The notes below the pieces were generated by a model. That model did not search any database, was not told the origin of the DNA, and saw nothing but the letters and a program-made list of their open reading frames with translations. A DNA stretch of 64,000 nucleotides. Source: Strongylocentrotus droebachiensis (lineage: Eukaryota > Echinodermata > Echinoidea > Camarodonta > Strongylocentrotidae). The position numbers were made by a program, and so were the translations under genes. Positions 56,521-64,000 of this stretch are shown here, one piece after another. The stretch is taken from the NCBI GenBank assembly GCA_035222895.1, contig JAVYIG010002547.1:1-64000 (forward strand), given 5' to 3'. The number at the start of each line of letters is the position of its first letter. Position 1 is the stretch's first letter.

Positions 56521-58653
56521 CACGGAATGAGAAAGCTCACAAATTATGTCTTATCTTAACTAGAACCCAACCCTCTGACTGATACGAAAGCTGTTTGTTA
56601 TGTTTCCATGTAAATCGATTCATCTAATATATTCCATGTTTTCATAAATTCGAAATGCGTGAATCGTAAAGGCAACCGCCTCGACGCCCAATTTTCGTAA
56701 GCAAATGCAATAATAGGGAATTTAAAATATGTATATTCTCTACGATAGATGTAACGTCAAAATATAATTTGTAAGATAATTTCTTCCAGTCGATGAAAAA
56801 GCATTAGAGTTAAAATTAATGTTTCTGCAGCTAAAAACAGCAACCAATAAATTGTCAAATCAAATTATAAACTAAAAAAAATAGCAACTTCAAATAGAAC
56901 AGAAAAAGACGGAATTTGTGGAGCAAAACAGAAGTGATTTATGAATTATGGAATATTAAACTTAAAGCTAAACCACATCGGGTAGGTGACGATGAGATAA
57001 TGCGTTAGTGTTGCTCTGTGATTATATTTTCCTTATACAAAAAATTATACATAGTATACACCATGTACATAAGGATTAAGGCGCTTGCAAGGCCTTTCGA
57101 TAAACCAACTTAAGGGCAATTTCGATCCCTGTTCTATGTGTTCTATTTTTCATTGAAATCATGTTCAGATTATATAATATATTATGTTATAATAATGATC
57201 GCACATTTCAAAAGGTGGCGAACAGGCAACTGAAATTGCCTAAGGTTGATCGATCGGGCGAAATTGCAATCGTTTTAAAATCAAGAATAAAAAAATAGGA
57301 CGTCTGGATTCCTTTATTCTGAGCCATCGATATCGCATACCTTAATTTTAATTTAAAAAATACAACGAAATCAACTGTAAATTGGGACGGTGTCAAATCA
57401 ATGTGTACGACCGGATTTGCTCGGAACCTCCATTACGATTGATTCACCCTTTTAATTTGTAACATTCAATAAATGATAAATACACTTTTATTCCAAATTG
57501 TACGTAACATTACGAACGTTACGAACGTAACATTATGAACGTTACGATATGCCTCCCTCGCCGTCGATCAAGATTGGTTTACTTATATAGTGTCGCTTCA
57601 TTTGAGTCGCAGACGACTCCCGCCATTTGTCAAAGTGACCACATGAGTTATTGTTTGCGGATGAATGTATTGATTTTGATGTATTAAATAGCATTGACCA
57701 CGTTGACAAACATTTAACAAACCCCAATGATCATTTTGTGTTTACTACGTTTGTATATATATTCAACACTAACGAGTGATTTTTTAAAATATAAATCCAT
57801 AAATGATATCGTTCTCTACGGTACGAGGGCTCTTGTGGTTGTCGTTATTCATACGTCCTCTTAGGCATTTGGCATTATTATTACTTTAGGGATATTTTAT
57901 TCATATTTTAGAAAGTCTCGCCTCTAAAATTGCAGTAACTATTTTCTAAGAAGAAAATTGATTGTCATTTAATTTTCAGAGGGTAACTGCAAAGAAACAT
58001 GAAAAGTTTGTCCACTTGAATTAAGACGAATAGCAGCTTTACATGCATTATTTCATTTAGAAATGATTGTTGGGGAGGACTACTAACGAATTTTCACTTT
58101 TGAAATGTACCGAGTGTTAATAAATCCAATTATGACTTAAAAGGCGGCTGGACCGTACATGATTTGTAAACGATCATTGAACCTATATGAAATGTTTCTG
58201 AATAATTGTAAGGACAATTATAGGAAATGTTTACTGATCGAAAAACAGGAGTGATTTGAACTGCAGTAATTAGTACTATTTTTTCATGTCTAGTCGTCAT
58301 GCTTTCATATGTTTGGATATGGAATAGTTTGATATTCCAGTAGTCGCTCATAAAGTCTGACATTTCAACTACCTGCCAATTGCATTATCACAGACGAGAC
58401 AACGTGTTCTAGAATCTCATTACTAACCTCGTATATTTATAGTGCGTTGATAAAACACACGTCGTGATTTCTGGTAGCGCATCCGTAATATTGAATTTAA
58501 AACGCCAAGAAAAATCCTAGAATATTACCGGATAATTCTTGAAGTTTTTTTTCTTCTTGTGTGAGGTACTGAGGAAATGTGTTTGATTGTAGAAATATCT
58601 GCTGCGAATAATCTCGTTTATTTGTAAAACAAGGTTTACGTTAGGTCAAATCA
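56521..58653. other. unique AT-rich sequence, no gene seen
   Basis: At 57500-57545 there is a short cluster of 'cattacgaacgtta'-type repeats, partly palindromic. Otherwise nothing is recognised. Confidence 0.35.
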
Positions 58654-59239
58654 TTAAAGGGATAGTTGAGTTCTGTTGCAGAGGGCGCTACACAAAATGT
58701 TTTTTTGTGAGATAATGAAAAACTGAGTGTCAAATTTGAAAGAACATAATATTTAAATGACAAAATCATCTTTGTTTGATCAAAATCGGTTCACAGACGG
58801 CTGAAATATAACGATTTCTAATACTTGTGTACCACCACAAATACATGTATTTAATAGATATTTTGAAAAATTTGAAAAAGCCGTTGAAAACCGTTGAAAA
58901 AAACGAAATAACGCCTTTTACGTCATATTTCAGCCAATGCCGATGTTGGCTTTTTGGTTGGCATTTTCGTGTTGCTTATATTATCCACAATTAGCCGGCT
59001 CATGTATTGTTATTTTTAATTAAATAATTAATTAACGGTCACCATGTTTTTTTTAAAGTGGAGCTGAATTTGTATGACCGTATTGGCTAAATTTCACAAA
59101 TTTTGGGGTCTAAAATTACCTTCATAGCAATTTTAGTTTCTAAAAAGGCACTTTAAATGTCATAGATAAGAATAAGAGCAATAACCATGCACTTCGAAGG
59201 CATTTGCGGTCTGAACACAGAACTCAACTATCCCTTTAA
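58654..59239. mobile_element. TTAA-flanked MITE (family C), complete
   Basis: TTAA then AGGGATAGTTGAGTTCTG (58654-58675) is perfectly inverted at the right end (59218-59239): CAGAACTCAACTATCCCT then TTAA. Counting the TTAA, 22 bases match with no mismatch. The 586-bp interior is non-coding. Ends beginning AGGG with a TTAA target are the known pattern of Kolobok-type DNA transposons, so a non-autonomous Kolobok is the best guess; piggyBac is the alternative. The perfect ends suggest a fairly recent insertion. Confidence 0.85.
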
Positions 59240-59653
59240 ACGGCATCTTCTTTTTAACGCTAAAATTTGCTTAATGTTTTGTTGTTGTGGTTGTTGTTTT
59301 GGCGTTTTGTAGTACACTTGTTTTGATCATCCTCAATTCAAAAGTTGGATTAAACTTTCAATTGTAAATACTCGTACATTACCAATCCCGCTCCCAACCT
59401 CCGACTACGAATTCAGTCGTTTCGCCACACTCCTGTGGCTTTGCTGCATCAGTATTCGCTCTAATACCTGTTTTGGTTTTGTATACAAAATCATACTTCT
59501 TGCGTTGCGCTTGTGTAAATCTTCTTTTAATCATCCTACTTCACACGATAGCAAAAAATTGATTTAATGTAGATACTCAAGACTTGCTTCTGCTACCCAT
59601 TCTTCCTTGAAAATTAAGTTACCCGCTTAGCAAACTCGTATGATGTGTGATTA
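59240..59653. other. unique sequence, no gene seen
   Basis: Nothing recognised. Confidence 0.35.
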
Positions 59654-59903
59654 ACAGTGGCGTAGCCTGAAGCTAGACATTGAGGGGGGGGGGGGGGGCA
59701 CAAGGCCAGCATGGGGCGCCTGTCTTTCTTGGTGATTGAAATACATATTACAAGGGCATAACGCTCCTGAGCGGGTTTTGGAAGAGGTCGTGGCGTTCGA
59801 ATTAAATTAAGTCCTAATGCATTTTTTTTTTCCTCTTTATCCTTATTCGCCATTGTGATGGGGGCGCATGACCCCCATGCCCCATGGATACACCGTCGTT
59901 GAT
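59654..59903. mobile_element. 'cagtggcgtag' MITE with internal poly-G
   Basis: The left end cagtggcgtagcctg (59654) and right end gatacaccgtcgttg (to about 59903) are degenerate inverted copies. A poly-G run at 59683-59698 and ggggcgc / gcgcatgaccccc segments sit inside the ends. Similar ends occur at 4173 and 7727. The CAGTGGCG start is like hAT termini, but no 8-base duplication is visible. The 100-codon minus frame here is a shadow. Confidence 0.45.
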
Positions 59904-62037
59904 CAAACTGCAGCATTCCCTAGTTAAAACTAGAGTATGGTCCATCGTTCTTTACTGTCAAACTTTACCATCACGATGTCACGATCGACACAAGCTCCCT
60001 GAATCAAAGCTCGCTCATCCTTAAGAAAAGACACTTTAATCAATTCCAGCAATTTTCTCACCAATTTACACCAATGAATCGTCTTGACAAAGCCGAGGGA
60101 CTCGAAATTATCCTTTAACCAAAGTAATCGCGGTTTCTCTCAGTCGGGTATAGATTACAACAATCTGTCCGTGCAGCTGGGAAAACAATCGACTTTTTCT
60201 CCTTTTTTTCTTCTTCTTCTCGTTCCTATTTTATTCTTCTTTTTCATTCCGACATCATCTCCGATTGCCAATTCCACATTTTGTGCGAGATAAATATCCT
60301 AAAGTTAATGCTCTGATTGTAGCTTTTATGAAACGTTGTGTAACGTTCGTCGAGTAATTTCGATCGTTACTCCGCGTTTGCGAGGAAGAGATTCGTCGCG
60401 TGCAGGTGTTTCAAGACGGAGATAAATAAATATCTTCGTGAACGGTTCCGGATTGATTTTAATCGGAATAAATGAAACAGTAACCGAGTGCCGAGAGTGG
60501 CTCGTGGTTTCGAATCGAGATGGATGAGAAGTGAAATAGAGCATCGGTTGCATTGAGTACAGTATCTTACTGTAAACAATGTGTAACAGAGCGATTGAAT
60601 CTGCCCTGAGTTCCACTTCAACTATCACAACTATTACACTAACTTTTATTATTAGCCGAGAAGACACATGAAGATTTGTGTGTGCTTTAGGAGCAACATT
60701 TTTACCTCTAAGCGATCACAAACACCCTGAAAAGTTCTATTTTGATAGATTTTTTAATATTTAATCTAACTATTGTACATATATTACACTATACTGATGT
60801 TAGTACTACATTTATAACTATAAAATATTAGTTGTCACATCTATAGGTTTCGTAAATATTAAATTGTGGAGTATCATCATTCAGGATATTAAGTACATGG
60901 AAAGATGGTGCATTTATAAACGCTTACAAAATGCGAGTTAGTGTTATTCGATACAAAGAGGAGAGATAGAGCTATATGCTAATACTAAATTGGATGTTAC
61001 TCTTCGCATTCAATTTCAACGTTATACATTCGTGACCAAATTGGCACCCTCTGGAGAGGCGTTTACGAGCATGCAGGCAGACGCCGTTGCTTCTAACTCT
61101 CGACCTTTATAACCAACATTCGTTTCAACTGTTCAAGAGATCGAAAGCTAAAAACGAAACGCCGAATTCTTTTCAAATGTCACCAGGTCGTTGAAGTCCG
61201 AGATAAAAGTTGGTCCAATCAATTACGAATGTTTATCTGTGTAAGTTGCAGTGATTAACGCGCGAGGCTGTTGATGAGTCGGGACAAGACGAACATACGT
61301 GTTCGCATTTTCGTTGGCGCCACTTTCTTCGCGCCATATTCGCACGTGATCGTAATGCTTTACAGCGACTTTTAGCAGGTGATTTGTGAGAGACTTGCTG
61401 GAGAGAAAGTATATGGTCTGGTGATGAATACACAAAGGATGAGGAAAAGAGATATTTTAATGATTCACCACAGACGTCATCATGTCTCAAAAATCGCTTT
61501 TAAGCTTCATGACTTATTATATGACTTTGAAAAAGGAGACAAATGCCACAACAAAATGACAATAAAACAGAGTGATACATTACACTTTTAAGAAATGATT
61601 TACAGATGTATTATTACTTTATAATTAGGAGGCAATGTATTTCCTTTGTTCCCAAAGAAAATGAGCCAACTGTCTTGCATTCTTTCCTTGTATTTTTTCA
61701 CTCTCACAGTTTTTATTTCATTTGTTGTCAGACGTCGGACAACTTAGTTCAGTGGTATACTTGTAAGTTCGATGACATTATCAGACGTATCAGATATCTT
61801 ATTTGACATGTCTTCTTAGAGAGGGATGGAAACATGAGCTTCAGTTCCTTCTCACAATATTGAAGAAATGTCATTTTAATTGACTGAAACTATATCGCTA
61901 TTATAGCCCGGCGTCTTGATTCAATACATATAATGAGACAGGAATGCTTTCAATAGAGATTCTAATTGTTTTCTGTCTCTTTCATGTAGTTTTGTCTTTG
62001 GGCTTTCGTCTTTGCCGTGTCATTATATGCCTGTTCT
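59904..62037. other. unique sequence with a CpG-richer part, no gene called
   Basis: The part at 60350-61400 has more CpG than the flanks and several minus-strand frames (84-113 codons) without recognised domains. A promoter or first exon is conceivable but not supported. Confidence 0.25.
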
Positions 62038-62125
62038 TTGTCTGTCTCCGTGTGTTTATCTGTGTCTGTCTGTGTGTTCCTCCCCTCGTTCTTTCTGTGT
62101 CTGTCTCTCTGTCTCTCCCTCTCTG

Positions 62126-62157
<32 letters not shown>

Positions 62158-62290
62158 TTTCTCATTTGTAATACTACGTCACATATCCTATGTTTCTTCC
62201 TTTTCTGTCGCCTTAATTTGTATGTCTTTCTCCTTCTCTCTTTTTCTCTTTCTCACTTTCGCTCTCTCTCTCTCTCTCTCTCTCTGTCAC
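62038..62290 (+). repeat. CT/CTGT-rich microsatellite
   Basis: (CTGT)n-like start, then (TC)n arrays at about 62107-62156 and 62260-62286. Overlapping serine/leucine frames are artefacts. Confidence 0.93.
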
Positions 62291-62823
62291 TTCACAACCT
62301 CTCTATAATGTCCATCTCTTCCTTTGCTTCTTTCCCACCCGTATATTATACATGTACATGAATAAATACATAATATGAGACGCCCGGGGACAGAACTATA
62401 CTATGTTCCTTTTTTCATGCTTGACCTGTGAGACCTCAATCATTCCATTCCAATGGCGCCTGCGTTCATTCCAGCGCACCGTAATCATGAGCCAAACATC
62501 TGTTAAGACATTCTAAACACGTCGAATGTTTTCAACCAATTATACACTGCTCAATTGAATGATCATATTCATGGAACTCTCACTCTGTCAAGGGGTGCTG
62601 CTTGTTGCGACATTTCACCCAAAAGACATGGTGAAAATTACCCTTTTCAGAGCATTGTATTAACATTTGATAAAAAATGTGTACAAAAGTTGTAGGAAAT
62701 ATAATATCTTTTCAGACGATAGCAAATAATCATACTTGTACTATGTTCAAGCATGCAGATTATTGTGATGATAAAGATAAGTTTCCTTTGAGTCTTTTAC
62801 GTTTGCGTTCCTCATTTGCTTAC
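62291..62823. other. unique sequence, no gene seen
   Basis: Nothing recognised. Confidence 0.35.
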
Positions 62824-62848
62824 TTATACCCCATTCACAGTGGCCTCA

Positions 62849-62893
62849 AACACCGCGACAGCAGCGGGACTGTCCCGCTGCTGTCGCGGTGTT
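62849..62893. repeat. perfect 45-bp GC-rich palindrome
   Basis: 22-base arms (aacaccgcgacagcagcggg...) surround a single central T at 62871. Confidence 0.95.
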
Positions 62894-62990
62894 GTCTTCA
62901 GTTTGAAGGCTCGGACCCGTTATAAACTATCGCGGGATAACACCGCCTCGCGATAACGCCGCGACAAACTATCGCTAGGTTCGCCTAGCT

Positions 62991-63017
62991 ACAGCAGCGG
63001 GACAGTCCCGCTGCTGT
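62991..63017. repeat. second copy of the palindrome core
   Basis: acagcagcgggac-a-gtcccgctgctgt: the same core as at 62849-62893 but with A at the centre. The right flank tcgcggtgttt is shared and the left flank is different. Confidence 0.95.
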
Positions 63018-63449
63018 CGCGGTGTTTACTCAGTGTGAAGGCTCTCCGCTATAACACCGCGACAAACACGTGTGATTTGTTTACTTACCTATCACTGACC
63101 TCTTTTCTCCAGCAATGGGGAACATAAAGTGAAATAGAAATAAAGTAACCAGTGGATTCAAATTGATTTTATTATTATGTAGATATTATAATTATCCAAA
63201 TAAAAATATTTCACACTTCAAAAAATTAAAATAAAAAGTATAGATAGATCCATAGCTAAATCGAGCTAGCTACATGAGGAAGAGTGTGTAAAGTACAGCT
63301 AGCGCGCGCAATTTCAAGCAATCGAAAACCCCGCGCTGAAGTATTTCCGGTCATATCGGGGTCACTCGCGGGTCATGAGCCATGCATACACGTGTTTGTT
63401 ACGGAGGTAATAAAAATCACCCGCTGCAGCGTGAATGGGTACATGATAT

Positions 63450-63474
63450 TTATCCCGCTGCTGCAGCGGGATAA
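63450..63474. repeat. third related palindrome
   Basis: ttatcccgctg (63450-63460), spacer ctg, cagcgggataa (63464-63474). It shares the cccgctg/cagcggg core with the other two. Confidence 0.9.
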
Positions 63475-63570
63475 CTTTTCTACTGTGAATGCATTTTTAG
63501 CGGTGTTATGGCGGTGTCGCCGCTCCGCTACAACGCCGCTACAAATTTCAAAACCACTGTGAATGGGGTA

Positions 63571-64000
63571 TTAGTCATGCTAATGTTTAATGCTCAAGTG
63601 AGAAAATGTCCTGAAAAAAATCTTCATTTCTTCTTAAATTATCTATTGCTGCATAATAATGATAATTATATTGATCACCACATTTTTCTTGGCAAAGCAA
63701 TATTTTAATATATGTGATATGTTTAGCCATTCATACGTGACACTGGCATAGTAAGAAATAAGATACGTGTATGCACAATGAGTATTTTGCTATTATTCTT
63801 TTTTAATACTGCTTTACATATTCATGTATTTTTTTATTTATATATCTATTTATTAATGTGTTTATTCATTTATTTATTTATTAACGTATTTATTTCTTGT
63901 ATTTATTTAATTATCTATCTTCTATCTATCTATCTTTTTCTTAAACGATCAAGTAAGATAGTAGTCCTACAAGTAGCAACCTATATGCACGAATCATTCT
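63571..64000. other. AT-rich sequence with TATT-type repeats
   Basis: Degenerate (TTTA)n at about 63828-63910 and (CTAT)n at about 63913-63935. No gene seen. Confidence 0.5.

Larger units (their letters stand above)
62827..63570. mobile_element. PIF/Harbinger-like non-autonomous transposon
   Basis: Perfect 17-bp inverted ends: taccccattcacagtgg (62827-62843) and its complement (63554-63570). Each end is flanked directly by tta (62824-62826 and 63571-63573), a 3-bp TWA duplication characteristic of PIF/Harbinger. The 744-bp interior is GC-richer than its surroundings and has no transposase frame. It contains three strong palindromes and repeated 'accgcgacaa/aacgccgcgaca' motifs. Internal copies of end-like sequence (ctactgtgaatgc at about 63480) suggest rearrangement or nesting. 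Confidence 0.85.

Noticed and set aside
57500..57547. Short 'gaacgtta' repeats as an operator or origin
   Set aside because: They are too short and degenerate, and the setting is eukaryotic intergenic DNA; probably a chance or slippage product.

Overview
This window looks like non-coding, repeat-rich nuclear DNA from a marine invertebrate deuterostome, most likely an echinoderm and plausibly a sea urchin. The assignment is inferred from three things: AT-leaning sequence, long GA/CT dinucleotide arrays every few kilobases, and tRNA-headed SINEs with 'aagcgct...' tails ending in (ATT)n. I could not check it against a database. No bacterial-style operons, rRNA or CRISPR arrays are visible, and I find no confidently supported host protein-coding gene. 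Most open frames are short or are translations of microsatellites, and many lack a true ATG.

The one clear, full-length coding region is on the minus strand at 8354-11356. It is an uninterrupted 1000-residue endonuclease plus reverse transcriptase protein of a jockey/CR1/L2-type non-LTR retrotransposon. The element's 3' end is marked by two exact copies of a 15-base repeat at 7755-7784. Two decayed relatives are present: a C-terminal RT fragment with a (CCAGAT)n tail at about 4822-5195, and a fragment of the N-terminal RT region at 55940-56251.

The rest is mainly small non-autonomous elements. Three complete TTAA-bounded elements with terminal inverted repeats lie at 17117-17512, 29039-29427 and 58654-59239. 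One large and one weak partial copy of the 17-kb family lie at 34273-34480 and about 56387-56520. A PIF/Harbinger-like element (TTA duplication, 17-base perfect ends, internal GC-rich palindromes) lies at 62827-63570. Fold-back hairpin elements lie at 1881-2105, 34753-34895, 24431-24585 and 14321-14881; the last has a tandemly doubled 205-base core. tRNA-derived SINEs lie at 46174-46454, 49721-49971 and 27405-27736, with degraded copies at 34917-35100 and 23601-23745.

Other structure includes a 950-base tandem duplication (35137-37027), a 143-base tandem duplication (3683-3928), a 600-base almost pure purine GAA tract with higher-order repeats (33390-33970), and a family of 'tgacgca' repeats at 2400-2830, 40849-40907 and 48603-48760. 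Between these lie stretches of apparently unique sequence in which I see no gene. Two slightly CpG-richer blocks (12350-13151 and 60350-61400), and a few splice-site-bounded open frames such as 40199-40495, are the only places where a host exon might hide.
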